Source of the DNA: Candidatus Kryptonium thompsonii
Lineage (GTDB): Bacteria; Bacteroidota; Ignavibacteria; Kryptoniales; Kryptoniaceae
Direction: 5' to 3'
Length of the DNA: 64,000 nucleotides
Assembly (NCBI GenBank): GCA_001442925.1
Contig: LDXX01000003.1
Span: 248,001-312,000, forward strand
A program made the position numbers and the translations under genes. Numbering within the stretch: position 1 is the stretch's first letter; each line of letters opens with the position of its first letter. Shown piece after piece: positions 18,910 to 28,628 of the stretch. The notes beneath the pieces are model-generated. The model saw nothing but the letters and a program-made list of their open reading frames with translations. It had not been told where the DNA came from and ran no database searches.

Positions 18910-20376
18910 ATGGCATTAAAAGTTTACAACTCTCTTACAAGGCGAAAAGAAGAGTTTAAACCTGAAATTGAAGGTTTCGTTCGAATGTATGTCTGCGGAC
19001 CGACGGTTTATGCGCATTCGCACCTTGGGCATGCGAAAAGCTATGTCTCCTTCGATGTCATCGTTAGATATTTGAGATATCTTGGCTATAAAGTTAGATA
19101 TGTTCAAAATATAACCGATGTCGGACACTTGACTGATAACGCAGACCAAGGCGAGGATAAAATCATAGCTCAAGCAAGAAAGGAAAGGCTTGAGCCGATG
19201 GAGCTTGTTGAAATTTATATGAGAAGTTACTTTGAGGATATGGATAGGCTTGGAAATTTAAGGCCTGATATTTCCCCACGAGCGACTGGACATATTCCGG
19301 AGCAAATTGAACTTGTTGAAATTTTGCTTAATAAAGGTTATGCGTATGAGGTAAATGGCTCCGTTTATTTTGATGTGTTGAAATTTCCAGAATATGGAAA
19401 ATTATCCGGAAAGAAAATTGAAGATTTAATCGCGGGTGCAAGGGTTGAGGTTAGAAGTGAGAAGAAAAATCCGTTTGATTTCGCACTTTGGAAGAGAGCT
19501 GAGCCTGGGCATATAATGAAATGGAGAAGTCCGTGGGGCATTGGATATCCGGGTTGGCATATTGAATGCTCTGCGATGAGCATGAAATATCTTGGCGAAA
19601 CATTTGACATACATGGGGGTGGAATTGAGAACCAGTTCCCGCATCATGAATCTGAAATCGCACAAAGCGAAGCAGCGACCGGAAGACCGTTCGTCAGATA
19701 CTGGCTTCACAACAATATGGTCACCGTCAATGGGGTCAAGATGAGCAAATCGCTTGGGAATGTCATAACTTTAAAAGATGCTTTTAAAAAGTATCATCCA
19801 CTTGTGATAAGATTTTTCATTTTGTCAAGTCATTATCGCAGTCCGGTTGATTATAGTGATGAGGCGCTTGACGCAGCAAGCAAAGGGCTTGAAAAACTTC
19901 ATAATACTGTTAAATTGTTAAGATATGAAATTTCAAAATCTCAGCAAGGCAAAAAACATGAAATCAATCTTGAGGAATATAAGCGCAGATTCATTGAAGC
20001 TATGGATGATGATTTTAACACACCAGTTGCCATTTCGGTATTGTTTGATCTTTCAAGGGAGGTAAATCAAATTTTGAATTCTTCAGAAGTTCACTCATCC
20101 GAATCTTTGAAAGAGATAGATGAATTTTATAAAGAATTTGGTGGGAAAATTCTCGGTTTGATTCCAGATGAGTTTGAGGAGAGGAAATCCACTTCGGGGA
20201 TAGAATCTCAATTAATAGAGCTCCTGCTTAAGATAAGGGCTAAGGCGCGGGCTGATAAAAATTGGGAACTTGCGGACTGGGTCAGAAGTGAGTTAAAAAA
20301 TCTTGGCATCATCCTTGAAGACAGAAAGGATGGCACGACAGTATGGCGATTTGCTGAAAGGGTAGAAACTTTGTGA
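18910..20376 (+). CDS. cysS: Cysteinyl-tRNA synthetase
   Basis: This class I aminoacyl-tRNA synthetase charges tRNA-Cys. The 488-residue product carries the HIGH-type motif HLGH (about 36-39) after VCGPTVYAHS, the zinc-site region with Cys28, WHIECSAMSMKYLG and FPHHESEIAQSEA, and the KMSKS loop VKMSKSLGNV. The DALR-type anticodon-stem domain fills the C-terminus. The 70-base gap to the following RND operon shows no clear promoter. Confidence 0.97.
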   Translation: MALKVYNSLTRRKEEFKPEIEGFVRMYVCGPTVYAHSHLGHAKSYVSFDVIVRYLRYLGYKVRYVQNITDVGHLTDNADQGEDKIIAQARKERLEPMELVEIYMRSYFEDMDRLGNLRPDISPRATGHIPEQIELVEILLNKGYAYEVNGSVYFDVLKFPEYGKLSGKKIEDLIAGARVEVRSEKKNPFDFALWKRAEPGHIMKWRSPWGIGYPGWHIECSAMSMKYLGETFDIHGGGIENQFPHHESEIAQSEAATGRPFVRYWLHNNMVTVNGVKMSKSLGNVITLKDAFKKYHPLVIRFFILSSHYRSPVDYSDEALDAASKGLEKLHNTVKLLRYEISKSQQGKKHEINLEEYKRRFIEAMDDDFNTPVAISVLFDLSREVNQILNSSEVHSSESLKEIDEFYKEFGGKILGLIPDEFEERKSTSGIESQLIELLLKIRAKARADKNWELADWVRSELKNLGIILEDRKDGTTVWRFAERVETL

Positions 20377-20448
20377 TGGACTTTGTGTTGTAAATTATCG
20401 AAGGGCTTGGGGTATTTCTGAGCCAAAATAAAGAGGGCTATTTTTGTA

Positions 20449-23400
20449 ATGTCCCTGACCGAGATTTCAATTAATCGCCCCGTCACAGTGGCGATGTTTT
20501 TTATCGGAGTCGCTGTGCTTGGTTCAATTGCTTTATTTTACATGAGCGTTGATTTTCTCCCACCCATACAAATTCCGGAGCTTCTCGTTCAAACCCTATA
20601 TCCTGGGGCTTCTTCTGAAGAAGTGGAAAAGCAGGTGACGGAGCCAATTGAATCAATCCTTGGGACGGTTGGAGGTGTTAAAAAAGTTACATCAATTTCG
20701 CGCGAGGGGCTTTCGCTTGTTCGTTTGCAGTTTTACTGGGGCACTGATATCGATTATGCAATGCTTGAGGTAAGGGAAAAACTTGACGCTGTAAGACAAT
20801 CTCTCCCAGAGGAGGCTGGAAGGCCTACGATTGTTAAAATTGATCCTTCGTCTGAGTCAATAATAACCATTGCCTTAACTTATTCGGATAGAGATGTATC
20901 GGAGAGCGGAATCGCGAATTTGAAAGAGTTCGCGGAAGCTCTTGTGAAAAGACGGCTTGAACAAATTGAAGGGGTTTCCCAAGCGGTTGTGGCTGGAGGA
21001 TATAGCAGGGAAATTTTAGTTGTGGTTGATGTTGAAAAGATGAAATCGTTTAATTTAACCTTTGATGATATTGCAAATGCGTTAAAAAGTTCAAATATGA
21101 GCATCGCTGGTGGGACGATAAAACAGGGGAATCTCAGATACCCGTTCCGTGTCGCATCTGAATTCCAAAGCTTGAAGGATATTGAAAGTGTTGTTATTAG
21201 GAAAGGTCAAGGTGCTGGCGTTCGCTTATCCGAGGTCGCAAAAGTTGTTGAAGGTTTTTCAGAAAGGCAGGGATTGACGAGATTGAATGGGAGCGAGGCA
21301 ATTTTAATTTTTGTGAAAAAGGAAGCACTTGCAAATACGATAAAGGTAAGCGAGAAAGTATCCAAAGTTGTATCCGAACTTATTAGAGATTATCCAGAAG
21401 TTAAAATGGAGATAGTTTTCGATCAGGCGGAATTTATAAAGAAGTCAATTTCCGATATTGAGCAGGCAATTTTCTGGGGCGCTTTGCTTGCTTTCCTCGT
21501 CCTTTTCCTGTTCCTGCGCGATTGGAGATATCCGATGATAATTGGAATGGTTACTCCATTTTCAATCCTTGCAACGGTTGTGATGATGTATATTACGGGT
21601 GTAAATTTCAACATAATTTCGCTTACAGGTCTTGCGCTTGGCATCGGGATGATCGGAGACAACGCGGTGATCATAGTTGAGAATTTCACGAGATTGAGGG
21701 AGCAGGGGCTAAGTGTTAAAGATGCGGTTTTAAAAGGTGCGAGGGAGATAAATCTTGCTGTTTCAGCGGCGACATTTACAAATGTTGCCATATTTTTGCC
21801 TGTCGTCCTTGTCAAAGGGATCGCTCAAAAGTTTTTCCTTGATATGGGGCTTACAATGACTTTTTCGCTTATATCTTCACTTGTTGTCGCAGTGATGCTC
21901 GTCCCATCTCTTCTTTCAAGATTAAAGGACAAAAAAGAGAAATCAGACATTGAGAAAAATCCCTTCATCAAAGCCTATGAAAAATTCATGGCTTTATATT
22001 TATCTTCTTTAAGATGGATGTTGAGGAACAGGGGAATGGTTTTGGCTGTGACGACAGTTTTAACTTTGATCTCGCTTTTGATAGCATTTCTCATCAAGGC
22101 TGAACAAGCCCCGGATATTGATCAGAGCAGATTCACAATAGAGATAAATATGCCTTACGGCTCGACGCTTGAAGTTATCTCAAATGTTGCCGGTATGATT
22201 GAAAAGGAGTTGTTAAGCATAAATGAAATTCAAGCGGTTGTTTCGGATCTCGGTATATCTTCACAGGAGGACTATTTTAGCATTTTGTTTGCAAGTTTAA
22301 ACAAGGGTAAAATTTATGTAAAGATAAAGCCCGAGTATAAGGTTGATGATGTTATGGATAAGGTTCGTTCTTATTTTGAGAGAAGTGGTTTAATTAAAAC
22401 TTTAAGTTCGCTCGGCGCTGAAGTTTCGTTTCAGAGGAGAAGCACAACATTTGAGAGGATCCTTCAAACTACAGAAGATGATATCGCCATAAAAATTGCT
22501 GGTAAAGGATTTGCAAGCTCATCGTTTGATTCATTGCTTTTCATCGCAAAAGATATAGTTGAAAAAATTAAAAACATCCCAAAGGTAACCGATTTAAGGA
22601 CCATCCCCGGTCCGGGCAATCCGCAGGTGAGAATACTTGTTGATAAATCCGCCATTGAAAAATATGATCTAAATAGTTCTGATATCGTTTCTGAGGTGGC
22701 GGGTTATTTGAGAGGGAAAGTTGCCACTTATATAAGCAGGTTTAACGAGCAAATTCCGATTCGCATCATCTCGGATAAATCAAGGGATGAGGACGCCTTA
22801 TTTTCGCTTTTAAATTACAGTTTAAAAGCTAACAATTCAAAAAGTTCTTCGTTAGTTCCTATTCAATCTGTTGTAAAAATAGAAAAGGGACAAGGGTTGA
22901 ACGAAATTTATCATGAAAATGGGAACAGGGTAGCTCTTGTAGTTGCAAATTCAAGAGGTGGGAATATTTTTGCGATAAATAATCAAATAAGCGATGCGAT
23001 CAAAGATATCGAGTTAAGGTATCAAAACATTTCAATTAAAATTGGCGGGAAGATTGAGGAAATTTACGAGTCATATAGAGGGCTTTTGATCATAATTTTG
23101 CTTTCAATTTTCATAGTTTATATGATACTCGCTTCTGAGTATGAATCGATCGTTTATCCATTTGTCATTTTATTGACAAGTCCGCTTGCGCTTGTTGGAG
23201 CTTTCATAGCCATGTATCTTGCAGGGCAAAGTTATAATGTGATGTCAATAGTTGGGCTTGTTATAATGCTTGGTGCTATAGATAACGATGCGGTGATCGC
23301 TGTTGACCTTATAATATTAAACCGAAGGGATGGGATGCCGCTTGAGGATTCCATAATTGATGGGATGAGGAAAAGGTTCAGGCCGATCGTGATGACAACG

Positions 23401-23577
23401 CTCACAACTATACTCGGCATCATTCCACTTATCGTTGGTTTTGGAAAAGGGCTTGAGCTTGCGGTTGCGATAAGTTATCCCATAATCGGGGGTTTGATTG
23501 CATCGACTATTTTCACACTTTTTATAATTCCCGTCGTTTATACCTATTTTGATAAGTTTTCTCTAAAAGGAAGGTAG
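20449..23577 (+). CDS. RND efflux permease (HAE-type), first of two
   Basis: The 1042-residue product has the duplicated RND layout: a TM helix at the N-terminus, a large periplasmic porter/docking region, six TM helices, then a repeat of the same. The family start MSLTEISINRPVTVAMFFIG is present. The TM4 charge motif reads GIGMIGDNAVIIVEN, and the TM10 motif reads GAIDNDAVIAVD where AcrB has its Lys. The proton relay therefore differs from AcrB, as in many non-enterobacterial members. Such pumps export drugs, lipids or metals from periplasm or membrane. A second permease and an adaptor follow, so it probably forms a heteromeric pump like MdtBC. Confidence 0.9.
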   Translation: MSLTEISINRPVTVAMFFIGVAVLGSIALFYMSVDFLPPIQIPELLVQTLYPGASSEEVEKQVTEPIESILGTVGGVKKVTSISREGLSLVRLQFYWGTDIDYAMLEVREKLDAVRQSLPEEAGRPTIVKIDPSSESIITIALTYSDRDVSESGIANLKEFAEALVKRRLEQIEGVSQAVVAGGYSREILVVVDVEKMKSFNLTFDDIANALKSSNMSIAGGTIKQGNLRYPFRVASEFQSLKDIESVVIRKGQGAGVRLSEVAKVVEGFSERQGLTRLNGSEAILIFVKKEALANTIKVSEKVSKVVSELIRDYPEVKMEIVFDQAEFIKKSISDIEQAIFWGALLAFLVLFLFLRDWRYPMIIGMVTPFSILATVVMMYITGVNFNIISLTGLALGIGMIGDNAVIIVENFTRLREQGLSVKDAVLKGAREINLAVSAATFTNVAIFLPVVLVKGIAQKFFLDMGLTMTFSLISSLVVAVMLVPSLLSRLKDKKEKSDIEKNPFIKAYEKFMALYLSSLRWMLRNRGMVLAVTTVLTLISLLIAFLIKAEQAPDIDQSRFTIEINMPYGSTLEVISNVAGMIEKELLSINEIQAVVSDLGISSQEDYFSILFASLNKGKIYVKIKPEYKVDDVMDKVRSYFERSGLIKTLSSLGAEVSFQRRSTTFERILQTTEDDIAIKIAGKGFASSSFDSLLFIAKDIVEKIKNIPKVTDLRTIPGPGNPQVRILVDKSAIEKYDLNSSDIVSEVAGYLRGKVATYISRFNEQIPIRIISDKSRDEDALFSLLNYSLKANNSKSSSLVPIQSVVKIEKGQGLNEIYHENGNRVALVVANSRGGNIFAINNQISDAIKDIELRYQNISIKIGGKIEEIYESYRGLLIIILLSIFIVYMILASEYESIVYPFVILLTSPLALVGAFIAMYLAGQSYNVMSIVGLVIMLGAIDNDAVIAVDLIILNRRDGMPLEDSIIDGMRKRFRPIVMTTLTTILGIIPLIVGFGKGLELAVAISYPIIGGLIASTIFTLFIIPVVYTYFDKFSLKGR

Positions 23578-23591
23578 GTCTTTGGATTGTC

Positions 23592-26500
23592 ATGCTTGAG
23601 AAAATTTTAAAAAGGCCGGTCACCGTTTTAATGTTTTATTTTACGCTTTTAATTTTAATGCTTTTTTCGCTCACTCAACTTGCGATTGAGATAACCCCGG
23701 AGATTGATTTCCCGAAGCTTTATGTTGTCGCAAACTGGCGTGGTGTTTCAGCGGAACTGGTTGAAAGGTTTATCACCACAAAGATTGAAGAGGTCGCGGT
23801 AACTGTTGCGGGTGTGAAGAAAGTTTCATCGAGAACACGGGAGGGAAATTCGTGGGTTGAAATTGAGTTTCAGAAAAATGTTGATATTGATTTTGCAAGA
23901 CTTGAACTATCCGAAAAGCTCGCGTCTGTTTATAGAACTTTTCCTGAGGGAGCTGAGTATCCGCAGATTCAAAAGTATGTCCCTTCGGAATTTCAGGAAC
24001 TTCAAGGATTTATGAGCTTGAGCATTTATGGTGATGCTGAAATCACAAAAATTCAAAAGATAGTTGATGAGATAATTAAACCTTCGCTTTTGGGGATAAA
24101 GGGGATCGCGAATGTAAGGGTGCTTGGCGGAGTTAAAAGGGAGATTTTGATAAATGTGGATGAAGAAAAATTAAAAAATTTCGGCGTCAGCATCTATGAG
24201 CTTATAAAAGCATTGAACGAATATCAAATCTATAGCCTTGCTGGTTATGTTGATGAGGGAAAGATCAGGCATTTCATTTATACTGGAAATTATTTCAAGG
24301 ATGTCGATGAAATTAAAAATATCAAAATCAGCAATGGGCAGGGGATTTATGTAAAGCTTTCTGATTTCGCAAATGTTGTTGACACAATATCGGAACCCAA
24401 CAGCTATTCAAGGATAAACGGGATGCCTTTTCTAACGGTTGAGATTGATAAGGAGCCGGGGGTAAATATGATAAAAGTTGCAAACTTAGTTGATGAAAAA
24501 ATTAACGAGTTAAAAGATTTAATAAATTCCAGATATGGCTTAAAAATTGAGATCGAGAAGGTTTACGATAGAAGCAAAAATATAAAAATGGAAATAAGGG
24601 AGCTTGCAAATAAAGCTTTAATCTCCGCTGGATTTATTGTTTTGATTCTCATCCTGTTCCTGCGTAATGTTGTTTCATCATTTATTGTCTTCCTTTCTGT
24701 TATTTTTTCAATCTCGGGTGTGATTGTGTTCTTATATGCTTCTGGGATTGGGCTTAACATAATGACTCTTTCAGCGTTGGCTTTATCTTTCGGGATAGTG
24801 ATCGACAATTCAATTGTAATTTTTGAAAACATCCAGAGATATTTTGAGGAGCGGAGAAAATTTGATATTGAAGTCATCCTTACGGCGGTTGATGAGATGA
24901 AATTGCCCGTCGTCGCAGCTTCACTTACAACTGTTGGTGCACTTGTCCCTGTTTTCTTGCTTCCCGAAAATTTGAAGCCGTATTTTGTTCAGTTCGCTAT
25001 CACAGCTGGTTTTGTTGTTATTTTTTCTCTCTTGGTCTCATTGACCTTTATTCCGATCGTTTCGCTTAAAGTTTTGAACAGGGTTAAGCCAAAGAAAGAA
25101 ATGAGGATTTTAGGGTTCATCTCGGGTGTTTACGCAAAAATTTTACGCTGGAATTTGCGCCATAAATGGTTTGTTTTTTCTTTGGTTGTTTTGCTTTTTG
25201 GATTACCTGTGTGGATGTTGCCAGAAAAAATTGAGGTAAATGAGGAAAAAGTTAGTTTCGAAATTTTTGGGAGAAAAATTTCGCTTGTTGGGATCGCAGA
25301 GCTTTACAATAAAATCTTTTCAAGCAAATTTTATGTCACCGCGAAACCTTATATTGACCATATACTTGGAGGGACATCACATCTTTTCTTCAAGTATGTC
25401 TATAAGGGCGAGCTATGGAGGTGGGGTACCGAGACATATATAGTAGTTGATATAAGAGCTCCCCAAGGCACGGAGATTTCAAGAATTGATGAGTTTGTCA
25501 GAAAAATTGAAAAGCAATTAGGAAAAAATCTTAGCCACATAGAAAAGTTCACATCTTTGATCTCAAATAGATATGCTACTATAAGAGTTGATTTCAATGA
25601 TAAGGTTGCGATGACTTCAATACCTTACATAATTAAGGAGAATTTAATCTCGTTATGTGCGCAGACAAGCGGATTCACGGTATCCGTTTATGGATTTGGT
25701 CCCGGATTTTACTCCGGTGGGGTGATTATCCCAAGCTTTTCAATCCAAATTCTTGGCTATAATTATGATGTTGTAAAACAAATAGCACAAAACATAGCTG
25801 AAATCGTCTCGCAAAATCCAAGGGTTTCGGATATTGAACTTGACAGGGTGCCGTGGATGTCAAAGGAATACGAGGTTGTCGCTTCAGTTGATAGAGAAAA
25901 ATTAAGCAAATATGGGATTAACCTTGGGGAGTTAATTTATTTCATCGCGGGGAAATTAAGAATGTCGGTTGAAAATTTAAATATGAAGATAGAAAATCAA
26001 AATGTTAAATTGAAAATCACTGTTTCAAAATCGGGAGATACGGATACCGGGGTTGATGTGAGGGAACTTTTGGAATCAAACTTTGTAACGAGAGATAGAA
26101 GTGTAAAGTTGGCGGATATTTTAAAGGTTGAGTTTGTTCCAACGATGCCGGAGATACGGCGTGAAAATCAACAATATACAAGATATATAACCTTTAACTA
26201 CAAAGGTCCTTATAACTACGGAAGTAAATTCACGGATGCAGTTATAAAAAGCGTTAAAGTTCCACCTGGGTATGAGGTGAAGAGAGTTGAACGTTTACTC
26301 TTTTTATTTGGTGAAAGGGAGAAAATACCGTTGATATTAATTGCGATTGTTTCCGTCTGTCTTGTTTTCATGATCACTGCTTCGCTTTATGAATCTTTCA
26401 GGAAGCCGTTCGTCATCATATTATCTGTTCCGATGTCTTTGATAGGTTTATTTGCTGTGTTTTATCTTTTTGATGTTAACTTCGGCAGGGGTGGATATGC

Positions 26501-26822
26501 AGGGCTTATACTTTTGATAGGTCTATCGGTTAACAATGGGGTAATTCTTGTTGATAAAATTGCAAATTCAATTTCAAAATCGGGTGTTAAAATCCAGGAT
26601 TCAATCTATGATGATATTCTCATATCAGCTTCTTTCAGCAGGGTGAGGTCAATTTTGATAACGAATTTTACGACGATAGCTGGGTTTGCACCGTTTATTT
26701 TTACGAAGAATATATATTCGCTTTGGTATCCGTTTGCAGTTGCTGTTTCAGGTGGACTTTTGTTTTCAATATTAATTGTTCTTTTAGTCACCCCCGTATT
26801 TTATAAAATTATTGTCAAATAA
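23592..26822 (+). CDS. RND efflux permease (HAE-type), second of two
   Basis: The 1076-residue product has the RND start MLEKILKRPVTVLMFYFTLL, the TM4 motif ALSFGIVIDNSIVIFEN and the TM10 motif GLSVNNGVILVDKI. It is diverged from the first permease. An extra hydrophobic, weakly conserved insertion sits near residues 530-600 (LPEKIEVNEEKVSFEIFGRK onward). It starts 14 bases after the first permease gene, so both should come from one mRNA. Two unequal permeases with one adaptor suggest a 2:1 or mixed trimer, by comparison with MdtBC. The substrate is unknown. Confidence 0.88.
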   Translation: MLEKILKRPVTVLMFYFTLLILMLFSLTQLAIEITPEIDFPKLYVVANWRGVSAELVERFITTKIEEVAVTVAGVKKVSSRTREGNSWVEIEFQKNVDIDFARLELSEKLASVYRTFPEGAEYPQIQKYVPSEFQELQGFMSLSIYGDAEITKIQKIVDEIIKPSLLGIKGIANVRVLGGVKREILINVDEEKLKNFGVSIYELIKALNEYQIYSLAGYVDEGKIRHFIYTGNYFKDVDEIKNIKISNGQGIYVKLSDFANVVDTISEPNSYSRINGMPFLTVEIDKEPGVNMIKVANLVDEKINELKDLINSRYGLKIEIEKVYDRSKNIKMEIRELANKALISAGFIVLILILFLRNVVSSFIVFLSVIFSISGVIVFLYASGIGLNIMTLSALALSFGIVIDNSIVIFENIQRYFEERRKFDIEVILTAVDEMKLPVVAASLTTVGALVPVFLLPENLKPYFVQFAITAGFVVIFSLLVSLTFIPIVSLKVLNRVKPKKEMRILGFISGVYAKILRWNLRHKWFVFSLVVLLFGLPVWMLPEKIEVNEEKVSFEIFGRKISLVGIAELYNKIFSSKFYVTAKPYIDHILGGTSHLFFKYVYKGELWRWGTETYIVVDIRAPQGTEISRIDEFVRKIEKQLGKNLSHIEKFTSLISNRYATIRVDFNDKVAMTSIPYIIKENLISLCAQTSGFTVSVYGFGPGFYSGGVIIPSFSIQILGYNYDVVKQIAQNIAEIVSQNPRVSDIELDRVPWMSKEYEVVASVDREKLSKYGINLGELIYFIAGKLRMSVENLNMKIENQNVKLKITVSKSGDTDTGVDVRELLESNFVTRDRSVKLADILKVEFVPTMPEIRRENQQYTRYITFNYKGPYNYGSKFTDAVIKSVKVPPGYEVKRVERLLFLFGEREKIPLILIAIVSVCLVFMITASLYESFRKPFVIILSVPMSLIGLFAVFYLFDVNFGRGGYAGLILLIGLSVNNGVILVDKIANSISKSGVKIQDSIYDDILISASFSRVRSILITNFTTIAGFAPFIFTKNIYSLWYPFAVAVSGGLLFSILIVLLVTPVFYKIIVK

Positions 26823-26837
26823 ATTGAGGTGTTAAAT

Positions 26838-28082
26838 ATGGTGGGAAAGATTGCGTTTAAAAAGTTTTTTATCTTCGCTGGCATTTTCGTAATTCTTGGT
26901 GCCATTTTAATTTTGGGGTTAATTTTATCTGGAGATGATGACAAGGAAACCACAGCATTAAAAGAAGTAGAAACGGGAGAGATATTTTTCCCTGTTAAAA
27001 TCGATGTCGCAAGGAAAGGCGATCTCATACAGTTGATAAGCGCAAGTGCTCTGGCGAAACCAGCTTGTGAGATCGACATAATCCCAAGGGTTGGTGGCCA
27101 AATTGTCAACTTAAATGCCTACAATGGTAAGTTCGTTAAAGAGGGAGAACTAATTTTAAAGATTGATGATACGGAGTTTAAGATAGCCTTAAAACAGGCG
27201 GAGCATAATTTGCTTGATGCGAGAGTTGAATATAATCTTATGAAATCCGGCATCGTCCCAGGGGGTGGGAATCCGGAAAGATTTAAAAGGGAAATTGATA
27301 GTTTAAGGGTTATTTACGAAGATATGAGGAAAAAATTTGAAGCGGGGCAGATAAGCGAGGTGGAAATTGAAAGAGTTAAAAGAGATTACGAGGCTTTGCT
27401 TGTTTATAGCGATGTGAACAGAGAAGATGTAATCGCAAATAAAAGCGGTTTAAATAGAGCCTTGGTTGAGTATGAGAAAGCAAAATTAAATTTAAGCTAT
27501 ACAGAAATAAAAGCTCCCTTCTCTGGATACATAGCGGATTGTGAGTTGACCCCCGGGGATTACATCACAGCTGGGCAAAAATGTATGAAGCTTGTTGATA
27601 TATCAAAAATCAGGGTGATCTGTGAGTTGACAGAAATGCAAATGGCAAGGATTAATCTTGGAAATATAGCTGAGGTTGAATTCGTCGCTTATCCTGGGGA
27701 AGTTTTCAAAGGAAGAGTTGTAGAGATAAACCCTTACATTGATATTAAAAGACGGCTTGGAAAAGTTGTAATAGAGATTGAAAATCCTGAACATAAAATA
27801 AAACCTGGCATGTTTGGAAGTGTGAGAATCCAGGGTGAAGTTTATAAAAATATCTTGCTTGTTCCAAGGCGGGCAGTTATTATGCGTGATGATAAACCAG
27901 TTGTGTTTGTTTACCAAAGCAACGGCGAAGATCAAGGGCTTTCTAAATGGTTCTATGTTGAACTTGGTCGTGAAAATGAGCAATTTTATGAGATAAAAAG
28001 TGGAATAAATCCTGGAGATACGATAATCGTTGAGGGAAACTATAACCTTGCGCATGATTCAAAGGTTAAAATCGTAAGGTGA
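26838..28082 (+). CDS. RND efflux periplasmic adaptor (membrane fusion protein)
   Basis: The ATG at 26838 is chosen because GAGGTG lies 6 bases upstream; a GTG at 26829 would overlap that site. The 414-residue protein has an N-terminal TM anchor (about 8-30), a split biotinyl-lipoyl domain (PRVGGQIVNLNAYNGKFVKEGELILKID and YTEIKAPFSGYIADCELTPGDYI), a helical hairpin between them, a beta-barrel and a membrane-proximal domain (VPRRAVI...VFVYQ). It would link the two permeases to an outer-membrane channel. No TolC-type gene is in the operon. Confidence 0.9.
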   Translation: MVGKIAFKKFFIFAGIFVILGAILILGLILSGDDDKETTALKEVETGEIFFPVKIDVARKGDLIQLISASALAKPACEIDIIPRVGGQIVNLNAYNGKFVKEGELILKIDDTEFKIALKQAEHNLLDARVEYNLMKSGIVPGGGNPERFKREIDSLRVIYEDMRKKFEAGQISEVEIERVKRDYEALLVYSDVNREDVIANKSGLNRALVEYEKAKLNLSYTEIKAPFSGYIADCELTPGDYITAGQKCMKLVDISKIRVICELTEMQMARINLGNIAEVEFVAYPGEVFKGRVVEINPYIDIKRRLGKVVIEIENPEHKIKPGMFGSVRIQGEVYKNILLVPRRAVIMRDDKPVVFVYQSNGEDQGLSKWFYVELGRENEQFYEIKSGINPGDTIIVEGNYNLAHDSKVKIVR

Positions 28083-28104
28083 AAACCAAATTGGGGGGAT
28101 GATT

Positions 28105-28512
28105 ATGCTTCTTAATAAAAGAAATCTTGAAAACTTTATTCGGGGGAATATCTCAAAGCAAAATTTTTGTGTAAGTGAAGTTGCTGATTATTTCGATGTT
28201 TCAGTCTCGTATCTATATGATTTCATCGCTGAAAATTACGGGACAACTTTACATAAACTTATTGAGACATACCGTCTTGAAAAGGCGATAAGGTTGATTT
28301 CGGAGGGGGTTAATTTCAAAAATGTTTGTAAAGAGTGTGGTTATTACAGAATTAGAACATTTAGAGGGGCTTTTAAAAGGAGATTGGGGATTTCGCCATT
28401 GGAGTTTAAGAGGATGCTGGATGAGAACTTTGAATTTAAAGAGAAATTGGTTCGGAATTATTTGGGAATTTTATGGGATGGGGTGAGGGGTTGGTGTGAT
28501 GATAAAGTGTAA
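28105..28512 (+). CDS. AraC-type transcriptional regulator, DNA-binding domain only
   Basis: The 135-residue product consists of a tandem HTH of the AraC/XylS type: first HTH about 20-45 (CVSEVADYFDVSVSYLYDFI), then YRLEKAIRLISEGVNFKNVC and the second HTH GYYRIRTFRGAFKRRLGISPLEFKRM. No sensory domain is attached. The ATG at 28105 has a G-rich ribosome site seven bases upstream; an in-frame ATG at 28099 abuts it. The stop codon overlaps the first of four 13-bp repeats at the next promoter. It may regulate that promoter, the efflux operon upstream, or both. Confidence 0.82.
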   Translation: MLLNKRNLENFIRGNISKQNFCVSEVADYFDVSVSYLYDFIAENYGTTLHKLIETYRLEKAIRLISEGVNFKNVCKECGYYRIRTFRGAFKRRLGISPLEFKRMLDENFEFKEKLVRNYLGILWDGVRGWCDDKV

Positions 28513-28562
28513 AAATTTTCCGTAAAAAATTTCCGCAAAAATTTTCCGTAAAAACTTTCCCC
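28511..28562 (+). repeat. Four 13-bp tandem repeats in front of a promoter
   Basis: Exactly four consecutive 13-base units are present: AAAAATTTTCCGT, AAAAAATTTCCGC, AAAAATTTTCCGT and AAAAACTTTCCCC. Units 1 and 3 are identical. The array ends five bases before the -35 box of the promoter at 28568. Single copies of the core GTAAAAATTTTC recur before the two related promoters at 30896-30907 and 33205-33216. This placement suits an activator array, plausibly for the adjacent AraC-type protein. Confidence 0.8.
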
Positions 28563-28567
28563 TTTTC

Positions 28568-28596
28568 TTGACAAAAAGATTTTGATGATTTAAATT
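28568..28596 (+). promoter_or_regulatory. Promoter of the MauE-thioredoxin and peptide genes
   Basis: TTGACA (28568-28573), 17 bases, TAAATT (28591-28596). The spacer and -10 (AAAAGATTTTnATGATT then TAAATT) are nearly copied at 30913-30941 and, with one -35 change, at 33222-33250. Confidence 0.7.
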
Positions 28597-28628
28597 CTTG
28601 GGTGAGAAAAATAATTTAGTTTTGATTT

